Source: an uncultured Collinsella sp.
Lineage (GTDB): Bacteria > Actinomycetota > Coriobacteriia > Coriobacteriales > Coriobacteriaceae
Reading direction: 5' to 3'
Assembly (NCBI GenBank): GCA_902470365.1
Contig: CABRFZ010000010.1
Location: 1 to 64,000, forward strand
Length of the DNA: 64,000 nt
Shown piece by piece: positions 44,299 to 52,777 of this stretch. Made by a program: the position numbers and the translations under genes. Within the stretch, counting starts at the first letter, position 1. Each line of letters starts with the position of its first letter. Below the pieces are notes generated by a model. That model was not told where the DNA came from. It was given only the letters and a program-made list of their open reading frames with translations, and did no database searches.

Positions 44299-46032
44299 AT
44301 GGCTACAGAAAAGTCTTCTTCGCGCTCATGGATGTCCGACGCCGCGATCTATCAGATCTACCCGCGCTCGTTTAAGGATTCGACTGGTTCGGGTCTGGGC
44401 GATATCGCGGGCATTACCCAGAAGATGGACTATCTTGAGCGGCTGGGTATCGAGGCCATCTGGCTGAGCCCGTTTTACCCATCGCCTCTTGTCGATGGTG
44501 GCTATGATGTGGCGGACTACTGCGATGTCGATCCACGTCTCGGCTCGCTTGACGACTTCGATGACATGATCGCTGCGGCTCACGCGCGCGGCATCAAGGT
44601 CATCGTCGACATCGTGCCCAACCATTCATCCAGCCAGCACCCCTGGTTCAAAGCCGCTCTTGCCGCCGGCCCCGGATCGCCCGAGCGCGCCCGTTATATC
44701 TTCCGCGATGGTCGCGGCGAGCATGGCGAGCTGCCTCCCACCAATTGGAATGCCAACTTTGGCGGCCCCGCATGGACGCGTGTTGCGGACGGTCAGTGGT
44801 ATCTGCACATGTTTACGCCCGAGCAGCCGGACTTTGACTGGTCATGCCCTGAGGTTCACGCGCTCTTTTGCGACGTCCTGGCGTTTTGGAGCGATCGAGG
44901 CGTCGACGGCTTTCGCATTGATGTGGCGCAGGGTCTCGCCAAGGATCTCGACCGCGATGACCTCGACCGGTGGCATCTCGCCGAGGGCGATGACATGGTT
45001 GACGACGGCACCCATCCGCTGTGGGACCGCAATGAGGTCCACGAGATCTATCGCGAGTGGCGCCGCGTGTTCGACCGCTATAATCCGCCGCGCAGTGCCG
45101 TTGCCGAGGCGTGGGTGCTGCCCGAGCGCCAGTATCTCTACGCGCGTCCCAGCGAGCTTGGCCAGACATTCAACTTTGAGTTTGCCAAGGCCACTTGGAC
45201 CTATGATGACATGCACACTGCAATCGAGAAGGGCTTGAAGGCGGCCGTCGAATCCGATTCCGCCTCGACCTGGGTACTCTCCAACCACGACGTGCCGCGC
45301 GTGGCGACACGCTATGCCCTGCCGCAAATCAAGGCGACGCGCTACCACCAGATTGCGCTCGACTGGCTCTTACGCGACGGGTCGTCTTATGACGAGGACC
45401 GTGAACTCGGCGAGCGCCGCGCGCGGGCGGCCCTTTTGCTTGAACTGGCGCTTCCGGGCTCGGCATACGTGTATCAGGGTGAGGAGCTCGGCCTTTTTGA
45501 GGTGGCTGATATCCCGTGGGCTGCACTCGAAGACCCTACTGCGACCAATACGCACGGACCGAAGCGTGAGAAGGGGCGCGACGGCTGTCGTGTGCCCCTG
45601 CCGTGGGTGGCGGCGGACGATCCCGCGCATGGCGGATCGTTTGGGTTTTCGCCGGCAGACGCCGATGCGGCGCCCCATCTGCCGCAGCCTGCATGGTTTT
45701 CCGATTATGCTGCCGATAGGGAAGAAGTGGACCCGACATCGATGCTTGCGCTCTATCGTGACGCCCTCTGGCTGCGGCGCAAGCTGCGCGGGTGCGCCAA
45801 CGATCTTGCGTGGCTCGATCTTGACGGGCGCACCGGTCTTGCGGATGGTGCCGAGGGCGCTGAGGGCGGCGTCATCGCCTATCGCCGCGATAACGGCTGG
45901 ACGTGTGTGACGAACTTCGGTGCAGCACCCGTGGAGCTGCCGGCGGGCAGGGTCCTGCTCACCTCATCACCGCTTGCAGACGGCAGGCTCACGCAGGACA
46001 GCTCTGCCTGGATCATGCTCGGTGAGATGTAG
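44299..46032 (+). CDS. GH13 alpha-glucosidase / oligo-1,6-glucosidase
   Basis: A 577-residue cytosolic glycoside hydrolase acting on short alpha-glucans. Conserved GH13 regions: DIVPNHSS (region I), GFRIDVAQ with the nucleophile Asp (II), AVAEAW with the acid/base Glu (III) and LSNHDVPR with the stabilising Asp (IV). IYQIYPRSFKDSTGSGLGDI is typical of the GH13 alpha-glucosidase branch. ATG 44299 follows CAAGGGAGA. A longer open frame runs back into the tRNA genes and is an artefact. No transporter or regulator is adjacent. Confidence 0.9.
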   Translation: MATEKSSSRSWMSDAAIYQIYPRSFKDSTGSGLGDIAGITQKMDYLERLGIEAIWLSPFYPSPLVDGGYDVADYCDVDPRLGSLDDFDDMIAAAHARGIKVIVDIVPNHSSSQHPWFKAALAAGPGSPERARYIFRDGRGEHGELPPTNWNANFGGPAWTRVADGQWYLHMFTPEQPDFDWSCPEVHALFCDVLAFWSDRGVDGFRIDVAQGLAKDLDRDDLDRWHLAEGDDMVDDGTHPLWDRNEVHEIYREWRRVFDRYNPPRSAVAEAWVLPERQYLYARPSELGQTFNFEFAKATWTYDDMHTAIEKGLKAAVESDSASTWVLSNHDVPRVATRYALPQIKATRYHQIALDWLLRDGSSYDEDRELGERRARAALLLELALPGSAYVYQGEELGLFEVADIPWAALEDPTATNTHGPKREKGRDGCRVPLPWVAADDPAHGGSFGFSPADADAAPHLPQPAWFSDYAADREEVDPTSMLALYRDALWLRRKLRGCANDLAWLDLDGRTGLADGAEGAEGGVIAYRRDNGWTCVTNFGAAPVELPAGRVLLTSSPLADGRLTQDSSAWIMLGEM

Positions 46033-46104
46033 GGGCATCTCGCTGCGAGCCTGCGTTTGTCCGCGCCTTTCGTGACGACTGATGCCCTCGCGAGAGCGTC
46101 GCAA

Positions 46105-46152
46105 AACTTTTCAAAAAAAGTTCTTGCATAGGATGCGGGCATCACGTAGAAT
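46105..46152 (+). promoter_or_regulatory. promoter of the tRNA-Gly/tRNA-Val pair
   Basis: TTGCAT (46124-46129) and TAGAAT (46147-46152) with a 17-base spacer. AACTTTTCAAAAAAAGTT (46105-46122) precedes the -35 box, the third case of this arrangement. Confidence 0.82.
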
Positions 46153-46164
46153 TAATCTTCGTAA

Positions 46165-46240
46165 GCGGACATGGCTCAGTTGGTAGAGCACAACCTTGCC
46201 AAGGTTGGGGTCGCGGGTTCGAGCCCCGTTGTCCGCTCCA
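46165..46240 (+). tRNA. tRNA-Gly (anticodon GCC), copy 3
   Basis: Identical in sequence to copies 1 and 2, with CCA. It starts 12 bases after the -10 box and is followed 3 bases later by tRNA-Val. Confidence 0.95.
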
Positions 46241-46243
46241 TTT

Positions 46244-46318
46244 GGGCGTTTAGCTCAGGGGGAGAGCGCTTCCCTGACACGGAAGAGGTCAGAAGTTCAA
46301 ATCTTCTAACGCCCACCA
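46244..46318 (+). tRNA. tRNA-Val (anticodon GAC)
   Basis: 75 bases, acceptor GGGCGTT/AACGCCC, anticodon loop CTGACAC in stem CTTCC/GGAAG giving GAC, T loop AGTTCAAATCT, discriminator A and encoded CCA. Confidence 0.95.
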
Positions 46319-46327
46319 AATGTTCGC

Positions 46328-46363
46328 AGCTCAGAGGCTATGTCCTCTGGGCTGTTTTGTTTT
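46328..46363 (+). terminator. terminator after tRNA-Val
   Basis: AGCTCAGAGG pairs with CCTCTGGGCT (one wobble), followed by GTTTTGTTTT. Confidence 0.85.
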
Positions 46364-46679
46364 GCCACCAAGCACGCCGCCAATATAAGCTACCAAATAT
46401 TGATCCAAGGTCTGTACGCGATGGTCTTCGCATCCCGTAGAGGTGCCGGCAGATTGCATACGTCCTGGCCGATCGTGACCGCAACATGTTGGTCAAGCAT
46501 AATCTTTTGGATTCTTTTGGCGTGAGCGACTTGGTTTTGGTAGGATTTGTCAGCGGCTTGACTAAGGGGGTTTTATAACTGCCATGCAGGTAGCCGTGTT
46601 GGTAGCGTTTTACCGACTTGCCAAGAACCCCTCATTTTTAATGCGTCTGCAAAATGACTAATTGCTTTGACCTGCTGAA
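46364..46679. other. gene-free stretch between tRNA-Val and the nrdD promoter
   Basis: About 315 lower-GC bases. Short open frames here have no ribosome-binding site or family resemblance. Nothing functional is recognised. Confidence 0.5.
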
Positions 46680-46727
46680 ACACTATATGTTGTGTTTGAC
46701 CTAAAAAAAGAATACAGGATATAGATG
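46680..46727 (+). promoter_or_regulatory. nrdDG promoter with two NrdR boxes
   Basis: ACACTATATGTTGTGT (46680-46695) matches the NrdR box closely. A second, weaker box, ATACAGGATATAGATG (46712-46727), lies exactly 32 bases downstream, three helical turns, the usual spacing. A promoter is interleaved: TTGACC (46696-46701), 18 bases, TATAGA (46720-46725), so NrdR-dATP/ATP would block it. Confidence 0.8.
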
Positions 46728-46952
46728 CCTCTTTGTCGTATGATAGATGGCGGACAGAGAACGAAGACCTTAACTGCCTCTTTTGAACGTGTCCTTGAGC
46801 CGCTTGATCGGCTCCAGGGAATGTCCGCATGGAGGCTTATGGTTTATCGAGAACACAGATTGCGCGACGGCGCCGCAAGACAGGGGCAAGCCCTGCCGGG
46901 TATCGTTTGGCTCTGAAGCGCGATGAGGCTACGATACGAAAGAGGCAAGAGG
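46728..46952 (+). other. 225-base untranslated leader of nrdD
   Basis: Long 5' leader with short hairpins such as GAGCCGCTTGATCGGCTC and GGGCAAGCCC. The conserved cores of the cobalamin riboswitch were looked for and not seen. Function unknown. Confidence 0.4.
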
Positions 46953-49175
46953 ATGAAGATCATCAAGCGCAGCGGCACCGAGGTTGTCTTTGACATCGAT
47001 AAGATCGTCAATGCCATCCGCGCCGCAAACTTGGAGGTCGAGGAGAGCTCTCGTCTTACCGACCGCCAGGTGGTTTACGCGGCACAAAACGTCGCCGAGG
47101 CATGCGAGAACGCGGGCCACACCGTGTCGGTCGAGGAGATTCAGGATCTGGTCGAGGACGAGATCATGCGTCTCGACTGCTACGAGGTCGCTCGCCATTA
47201 CATCATCTATCGCTATGTTCAGAGCCTGAAGCGCCAGAAGAACACGACCGACGACAAGATTCTGTCGCTGATTGAGTGCAACAACGAAGAGGTCAAGCAG
47301 GAGAACTCCAACAAGAACCCGACCGTCAATTCCGTTCAGCGTGACTACATGGCCGGCGAGATCTCCAAGGACCTGACCCAGCGTGTGCTGCTGCCCCAGG
47401 AGATTGTGGATGCTCACAATGAGGGTCTGATCCACTTCCATGATTCGGACTACTTTGCCCAGCACATGCATAACTGCGACCTGGTGAACCTGGAGGATAT
47501 GCTCCAGAACGGTACTGTTATCTCGGGTACGCTGATTGAGAAGCCGCACAGCTTCTCGACCGCCTGCAACATCGCGACGCAGATCATCGCCCAGGTTGCT
47601 TCCTCCCAGTACGGTGGCCAGTCGATTTCGCTGACCCATCTCGCCCCGTTCGTCGAGGTGAGCCGTCAAAAGATTCGCGGCGAGGTCGCCCGCGAGCTCG
47701 AGGAGCTCGGCGTTTCCGCATCTCCCGAAAAGGTCCGCGAGGTTGTTGAGGATCGCCTGCGTGACGAGATCCGTCGCGGCGTCCAGACGATTCAGTATCA
47801 GGTCGTGACCCTTATGACCACCAATGGCCAGGCGCCGTTCGTGACGGTCTTTATGTATCTTAACGAGGCCCGTACGCCTCAGGAGAAGCACGACCTTGCC
47901 ATGATCGTGGAGGAGACGCTTCGCCAGCGCTACGAGGGCGTTAAGAACGAGGCCGGCGTATGGATCACCCCGGCATTCCCCAAGCTTATCTATGTACTCG
48001 AGGACGATAACGTTCACGAGGATTCCCCGTACTTCTACCTGACCCAGCTGGCTGCCAAGTGCACTGCCAAGCGTATGGTGCCCGATTACATCTCCGAGAA
48101 AAAGATGCGCGAGCTCAAGCTGTCGAAGGGCGAGACCGCGGGTAACGGCGACTGCTATACCTGCATGGGCTGCCGCAGCTTCTTGACGCCCGACCGCTCC
48201 GGCAACGGCTTTAACAACGTTGCCAACGCGCTGAACTACGACCCGAACAAGCCCAAGTACTATGGTCGCTTTAACCAGGGCGTCGTGACCATCAACCTGC
48301 CCGATGTCGCGCTGAGCTCGCACCAGGATATGGATAAGTTCTGGAAGATCTTCGACGAGCGCCTTGAGCTGTGCCACCGTGCCCTGCTGTGCCGTCATGA
48401 GCGTCTGATGGGTACGCTTTCTGACGCCGCACCGATTCTGTGGCAGTACGGCGCCCTCGCTCGTCTGAAGAAGGGTGAGACGATCGACAAGCTGCTCGTG
48501 GGCGGATACTCCACCATTAGTTTGGGTTATGCCGGCCTGTATGAGTGCGTCAAGTACATGACGGGCCACAGCCACACCGAGAAGGAGGGCACGCCCTTTG
48601 CCATGGCCGTCATGCAGCGCATGAACGACAAGTGCGCCGAGTGGAAGGCCGAAAGCGATATTGACTTCTCGCTGTACGGTACCCCGCTTGAGTCGACGAC
48701 CTACAAGTTCGCCAAGTGCCTGCAGCGTCGTTTTGGCATCATCCCGGGCGTGACGGACAAGGGCTACATCACCAATAGCTACCACGTCCACGTGTCCGAG
48801 GAGATCGACGCATTCGACAAGCTCAAGTTCGAGGGTATGTTCCAGCAGCTTTCGCCGGGCGGTGCCATCTCCTACGTCGAGGTTCCCAACATGCAGGACA
48901 ACCTCAAGGCTGTCATTCGCGTGATGCAGTACATCTACGACAACATCATGTACGCCGAGCTCAACACCAAGAGCGACTACTGCCAGGTGTGCGGCTACGA
49001 CGGTGAGATCAAGATTGTCGAGGATGACGGCAAGCTGGTGTGGGAGTGCCCCAACTGCGGCAACCGCGATCAGGAGAAGATGAACGTCGCCCGTCGTACG
49101 TGCGGCTACATCGGTACTCAATTCTGGAACCAGGGCCGAACCGAGGAGATCCGCGACCGCGTGCTGCATCTCTAA
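46953..49175 (+). CDS. nrdD: anaerobic ribonucleoside-triphosphate reductase, large subunit
   Basis: A 740-residue class III, glycyl-radical, reductase making dNTPs without oxygen. Residues 1 to about 95 form the ATP-cone allosteric domain (KIIKRSGTEVVFDIDKIVNA). Active-site cysteines sit in CYTCMGCRSFLTP near 400. The C-terminal zinc site has CQVCG and CPNCG, and the radical glycine is in RRTCGYIG near residue 717. The start is ATG 46953, AAAGAGG upstream. The activase gene nrdG lies 427 bases downstream, separated by two large palindromes. Confidence 0.96.
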   Translation: MKIIKRSGTEVVFDIDKIVNAIRAANLEVEESSRLTDRQVVYAAQNVAEACENAGHTVSVEEIQDLVEDEIMRLDCYEVARHYIIYRYVQSLKRQKNTTDDKILSLIECNNEEVKQENSNKNPTVNSVQRDYMAGEISKDLTQRVLLPQEIVDAHNEGLIHFHDSDYFAQHMHNCDLVNLEDMLQNGTVISGTLIEKPHSFSTACNIATQIIAQVASSQYGGQSISLTHLAPFVEVSRQKIRGEVARELEELGVSASPEKVREVVEDRLRDEIRRGVQTIQYQVVTLMTTNGQAPFVTVFMYLNEARTPQEKHDLAMIVEETLRQRYEGVKNEAGVWITPAFPKLIYVLEDDNVHEDSPYFYLTQLAAKCTAKRMVPDYISEKKMRELKLSKGETAGNGDCYTCMGCRSFLTPDRSGNGFNNVANALNYDPNKPKYYGRFNQGVVTINLPDVALSSHQDMDKFWKIFDERLELCHRALLCRHERLMGTLSDAAPILWQYGALARLKKGETIDKLLVGGYSTISLGYAGLYECVKYMTGHSHTEKEGTPFAMAVMQRMNDKCAEWKAESDIDFSLYGTPLESTTYKFAKCLQRRFGIIPGVTDKGYITNSYHVHVSEEIDAFDKLKFEGMFQQLSPGGAISYVEVPNMQDNLKAVIRVMQYIYDNIMYAELNTKSDYCQVCGYDGEIKIVEDDGKLVWECPNCGNRDQEKMNVARRTCGYIGTQFWNQGRTEEIRDRVLHL

Positions 49176-49186
49176 TAATCATCCCA

Positions 49187-49324
49187 GGCCGCCCCGTAGC
49201 GAGGCCCCGGACCTTTACTCGCTATTTCGGACAGTCCTGGCTCACGACGGAGGCGCCACTGGCGCCTCCTGTTCGTGCGGAACTCATATCGAGTAAAGGT
49301 CCGGGGCCTCGCTACGGGGCGGCC
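49187..49324. repeat. 138-base nested palindrome after nrdD
   Basis: Outer arms of 35 bases (49187-49221 and 49290-49324) are perfectly complementary. An inner hairpin GGAGGCGCC-ACT-GGCGCCTCC (49249-49269), flanked by CACGA/TCGTG, sits in the loop. It begins 11 bases after the nrdD stop. The stem far exceeds a terminator and has no T-run. The next 178 bases (49325-49502) hold no recognised feature. Confidence 0.9.
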
Positions 49325-49502
49325 AAGTTGACGTAGCTGAGATGCAGCATGCGGTCTGCCCACTCCTCGAAGTTCTTAGCGGAAATAATTCGAGCTGCAG
49401 CAGCGATTTACTTGCGATGACGGTTGAGCTGCAACAAAGTTTTTATTGGACCTCGAACCCTATACTCGATGTTCTCTTCGTTCATTGAGTTACCCTTTGC
49501 AT

Positions 49503-49586
49503 GAGGCCGGGACATATCGTCCCGCCCGCAGTTTCGCAGGCCGAAGGCCGAGAATGATTGAGGACGGGATGATATGTCCCGGCCTC
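49503..49586. repeat. 84-base palindrome ahead of nrdG
   Basis: GAGGCCGGGACATATC at the left pairs with GATATGTCCCGGCCTC at the right, and pairing continues inward with one mismatch through TCCCG/CGGGA. The loop contains GGCC-GAA-GGCC. The nrdG ribosome-binding site (GGGAGAG) starts two bases beyond the right arm, so folding could affect its translation. Confidence 0.85.
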
Positions 49587-49601
49587 CCGGGAGAGTTACC
49601 T

Positions 49602-50183
49602 ATGAATTACGCGAACATTAAGTATTTCGACATTGCTGATGGGGAAGGCGTTCGTACTTCTCTGTTTGTGAGCGGGTGCCGTCGTGGGTGCAAGAACTGC
49701 TTTAACTCTGTCGCGTGGGACTTTGCTGCGGGTGAGCCGTTCGATCGTGCCGTCGAGGACAAGATTATCGAGAGCCTCGACCATCCCTTTATCGATGGTC
49801 TGACGATTCTGGGCGGCGAGCCTATGGAGCCCGAGAATCAGGCGGGGCTTGTTGACTTTATCGAACGCGTGCGTGCGGCCTATCCCGCGGGGTCGGGCAA
49901 GACCATTTGGTGCTTTACCGGCGACGTGCTCGAGGAGCTTATGCCGGGTGGTCGTCACCATACCGAGGCGACGGACCGTATCCTTGCCTGCCTCGATATG
50001 TTGGTGGATGGCCCGTTTGTTCAGGATCATTACGATATCTCGTTGCGCTTTAGAGGCTCGAGCAATCAGCGCGTGATTGATATGAACGCCACGCGCGCCC
50101 GTGCTGTGCGCGAGGGCGTTGCGCTTTGCGACGCTGTGGAGCTTTGGCGGGACGATCCGGTCTATTCGACCCATACTATGTAG
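49602..50183 (+). CDS. nrdG: anaerobic ribonucleotide reductase activase (radical SAM)
   Basis: A 193-residue radical-SAM enzyme that installs the glycyl radical on NrdD. The cluster-binding motif CRRGCKNC (CxxxCxxC) is near residue 27, after DGEGVRTSLFVSG. GGEPM is the SAM-binding motif. ATG 49602 follows GGGAGAG; longer frames run into the palindrome. Confidence 0.94.
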   Translation: MNYANIKYFDIADGEGVRTSLFVSGCRRGCKNCFNSVAWDFAAGEPFDRAVEDKIIESLDHPFIDGLTILGGEPMEPENQAGLVDFIERVRAAYPAGSGKTIWCFTGDVLEELMPGGRHHTEATDRILACLDMLVDGPFVQDHYDISLRFRGSSNQRVIDMNATRARAVREGVALCDAVELWRDDPVYSTHTM

Positions 50184-50249
50184 CTTGTGGCCGATGCCAA
50201 AGGGCGTGGTACCATAGCGCGAACGCAAAATCGGAAAAGTGAGGCCCAG

Positions 50250-50807
50250 ATGGTCGATCAGGAAAAAGTCGAGGCCGCCATTAAGCTGTTGCTTGAGGGC
50301 ATAGGCGAGGACCCAACTCGTGAGGGCCTGCTGGAGACCCCGGCGCGCGTTGCCCGTATGTATGGTGAGATCGCCGGTGGTATGGACCAGAGTGCCGAGG
50401 AGCACCTGTCCAAAACCTTTGCCGTCGCTTCGAACGATTTGGTTATCGAGCGCGACATCACGTTTTACTCGCTGTGCGAGCATCATCTGCTGCCGTTTTA
50501 CGGCAAGGCTGCCATTGGCTATATCCCCAACGGCCGTGTCGCAGGGCTTTCTAAGCTTGCCCGCACGGTAGAGGTCTACGCCCGTCGTCTGCAGCTGCAG
50601 GAGCAGTTGTGCGCACAAGTTGCCGATGCCCTCATGGAGTATCTCGCTCCCCAGGGAGCGATTGTGCTCATGGAAGCTGAGCATATGTGCATGACCATGC
50701 GCGGCGTGCAAAAGCCTGGCACCAAGACCGTGACGCTCGCTCGTCGCGGCGTCTTTGAGGCCGATCCGGCGCTCGAGGAGCGATTCTTTAGGATGCTGGG
50801 ACGCTAA
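50250..50807 (+). CDS. folE: GTP cyclohydrolase I
   Basis: A 185-residue enzyme converting GTP to 7,8-dihydroneopterin triphosphate, the first folate step. Zinc and catalytic residues are in [19 protein letters not shown], and [15 protein letters not shown] supplies the second zinc Cys. [19 protein letters not shown] is the family signature. ATG 50250 follows GTGAGG. The next gene starts 2 bases after its stop. Confidence 0.95.
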   Translation: MVDQEKVEAAIKLLLEGIGEDPTREGLLETPARVARMYGEIAGGMDQSAEEHLSKTFAVASNDLVIERDITFYSLCEHHLLPFYGKAAIGYIPNGRVAGLSKLARTVEVYARRLQLQEQLCAQVADALMEYLAPQGAIVLMEAEHMCMTMRGVQKPGTKTVTLARRGVFEADPALEERFFRMLGR

Positions 50808-50809
50808 CT

Positions 50810-51391
50810 ATGAGAGTCGTCAACGACTTTACATCGAATACTGACGAGGGAACGCCGCGTCGCGGTTTTATGGCTTCGGGCCTGGCGCCTTTTGGTGCCA
50901 TGCCTCGCATTGATTACATCTGTGCCAACGGTCTGTTCCGGCGGCACCTGGGCAGCATTGCACAGTTGGAATCGGGGCGCATCTTCTGCCGCCACGGTAT
51001 TGACCACCTGCTGGATGTCGCTCGCATTATGTGGATCAAGAATCTCGAGGAACAGCTCGAATTTGACCGCGAGGTCATCTACGCCACGGCACTTCTTCAC
51101 GATATCGGCAAAGATGAACAGTATGAATCGGGTATATCCCATGATGTTGCAAGCGAACGCGTCGCTGATGCGATTCTCGGCGGTATGCCCGATGACGTAG
51201 CGTTTGAGCCGGCCGATGCCGCAGCCATTAAGACGGCCATTCTGGGCCATCGAAAGCTGCGCGTGAACAGCCAACCGCTCGAGCGCCTGCTCTATGCAGC
51301 CGACAAAGCGTCGCGCGCCTGCTTTGCATGCCCCGCGCGCAATGCTTGCAACTGGAGCGATGATAAAAAGAACCTGTCGATTCGCGTGTAG
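50810..51391 (+). CDS. HD-domain phosphohydrolase in the folate cluster
   Basis: A 193-residue protein with an HD metal site: R-H in CRHGIDHLLDVARI, HD in LLHDIGKDEQYE and the distal ISHDVASER. The C-terminus has a short Cys motif, CFACPARNAC. It lies between folE and folB. The folate pathway needs a phosphatase to dephosphorylate dihydroneopterin triphosphate between these two steps, so a role there is a reasonable guess, but the HD family also includes nucleotidases and tRNA-processing enzymes. Confidence 0.75.
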   Translation: MRVVNDFTSNTDEGTPRRGFMASGLAPFGAMPRIDYICANGLFRRHLGSIAQLESGRIFCRHGIDHLLDVARIMWIKNLEEQLEFDREVIYATALLHDIGKDEQYESGISHDVASERVADAILGGMPDDVAFEPADAAAIKTAILGHRKLRVNSQPLERLLYAADKASRACFACPARNACNWSDDKKNLSIRV

Positions 51392-51434
51392 TTAGTTTAC
51401 GCGGTCGGGGTTCTAAACGAAGGAGACGATCGCG

Positions 51435-51920
51435 ATGAGCAACAAGAAACTGCCCGAGAATGCAACCAAGACTGAAGGCGCCGAGCTCGCCCGCCGTGGA
51501 AGGGGCGAAATATCCACCGCAACGGCGGTTCCCCACGTGAGCTATGACGATCTGCGCCATGCTGACCGCATTACTATCGACGGTCTCGAGGTCTTTGCCA
51601 ACCACGGCGTATATCCCGAAGAGAACGCGCTGGGCCAGAAGTTCATCGTGTCCTTGGTGCTCTATGCCGACCTGCGTGCAGCGGGGGAGCACGATAGCCT
51701 GGACGCTTCGATTGACTACGGCTCGGTGTGCCACGATGTCGATGACTATCTGCGCGAGCATACGTTTAAGCTCATCGAGGCGGCAGCCGAGGGTGTGGCC
51801 CAGATGCTGCTGCGTCGTTACCCCTTGCTGCTTGGCGTGCGTGTTAAGCTCGATAAGCCTTGGGCTCCCGTCGGTCTTCCCCTGGCAAGCTGCGGCGTCG
51901 AGATCGAGCGCGTGCGCTAG
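51435..51920 (+). CDS. folB: dihydroneopterin aldolase
   Basis: A 161-residue protein; the FolB core starts near residue 42 (DRITIDGLEVFANHGVYPEE) and includes YGSVCHDVDDYL and LIEAAAEGVAQMLL. The enzyme cleaves dihydroneopterin to 6-hydroxymethyl-dihydropterin. About 40 extra N-terminal residues of low complexity precede the core; an internal start is possible, but GAAGGAGA supports ATG 51435. folP and folK are not adjacent. Confidence 0.88.
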   Translation: MSNKKLPENATKTEGAELARRGRGEISTATAVPHVSYDDLRHADRITIDGLEVFANHGVYPEENALGQKFIVSLVLYADLRAAGEHDSLDASIDYGSVCHDVDDYLREHTFKLIEAAAEGVAQMLLRRYPLLLGVRVKLDKPWAPVGLPLASCGVEIERVR

Positions 51921-51926
51921 TCGACG

Positions 51927-52703
51927 CTAGAGCTTGTTGAGGGGCGGCTGCTTGAGCCGCTGCGACAGAGCTCTATTGTTGGGGCAGTATGTGTCGAGCA
52001 GGACGTGGAACCGCTGGTTGTGGCTCGGCTCGAGCAGGTGGACGAGCTCGTGGGCGACAACCATGTCAAGGCACTCGACGGGGTAGGCGGCAAGTTCTCG
52101 TGCGATGCGAATGGCGCCGGTTTTGGGCGTGCATGATCCCCAGCGCGTTTTCATGCTGCGCACGGAAACGCGGGAAACGGCGACACCCATTGCGATTTCG
52201 TACGCGCGCACCATATCGCGCAGCGCCGTGGTGACCTCGGATGCATAGAGCTGGTCGATGCGGGTCTGGAGCTCATCGGACGTCAGGCCGTCGAGGGTTG
52301 CGCGCCGCTTGGCCTGTGGGCGTTCGTTCGATTTGTCGGCACCCATAAAACTTGCGAAGGTGGCCTGCTTGGGCCGCGGTGCGGGTGATGCAAAGTTGCG
52401 ATCGAGCGCATCTTGTACCGTGATGGGCTTGCCCCAAAGTGCAATGATGGACGAGGGGCTGAGCGGCTCTCGTGCCGTCGCCTGACGTTGCTCGCGCTGG
52501 GCAAGTCGACTGATAATCCAGGCGCTGTTGCGCTTCACAAACGCTTCGATACGCTCGCGGCTGGCGCCGAGCGGTGCACTGGCATGGACCTCACCGCTCG
52601 ATGTGACGCGTAGGTTGTAGTTCTTGACGCGCTTTTTGGTAACGACGACGGGGATGGGCGTCCCATCCGGTCGGGATACGGAAATCGTAAACTGCTGCGT
52701 CAA
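51927..52703 (-). CDS. YgjP-like zinc metallopeptidase (M48/DUF45)
   Basis: About 258 residues. The zinc site HELVHLLEPSHNQRFH and the preceding SMKTRWGSCTPKTGAIR are diagnostic of the YgjP/SprT-like family, of unknown substrate. The start TTG 52703 is preferred: GAAGGA lies 6 bases upstream and the palindrome at 52726-52761 then stays intergenic. An ATG at 52736 would place the start inside that palindrome. It converges with folB. Confidence 0.8.
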   Translation of the reverse strand: MTQQFTISVSRPDGTPIPVVVTKKRVKNYNLRVTSSGEVHASAPLGASRERIEAFVKRNSAWIISRLAQREQRQATAREPLSPSSIIALWGKPITVQDALDRNFASPAPRPKQATFASFMGADKSNERPQAKRRATLDGLTSDELQTRIDQLYASEVTTALRDMVRAYEIAMGVAVSRVSVRSMKTRWGSCTPKTGAIRIARELAAYPVECLDMVVAHELVHLLEPSHNQRFHVLLDTYCPNNRALSQRLKQPPLNKL

Positions 52704-52725
52704 AAGCGGTCCTTCAGATTGGGGA

Positions 52726-52761
52726 CGGGCCGGCATGTCGACCGTTCGGCATGTCGGCCCG
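52726..52761. repeat. palindrome with CGGGCCGGCATG / CATGTCGGCCCG arms
   Basis: Two 12-base arms with one mismatch and a 12-base loop, between the metallopeptidase and the dipeptidase gene. The arms resemble the GGCCGGGACAT cores of other palindromes in the window. Confidence 0.65.
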
Positions 52762-52777
52762 CTCAAGGGATGTGAAA

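Noticed and set aside
46725..46916. A 63-codon frame ahead of nrdD
   Set aside because: It overlaps the NrdR-controlled promoter, has no ribosome-binding site and resembles no family.
46728..46952. Cobalamin riboswitch ahead of nrdD
   Set aside because: The B12-box and the conserved junction elements are absent.
46929..49169. A 746-codon minus-strand frame opposite nrdD
   Set aside because: It follows nrdD codon phase exactly and has no domain of its own.
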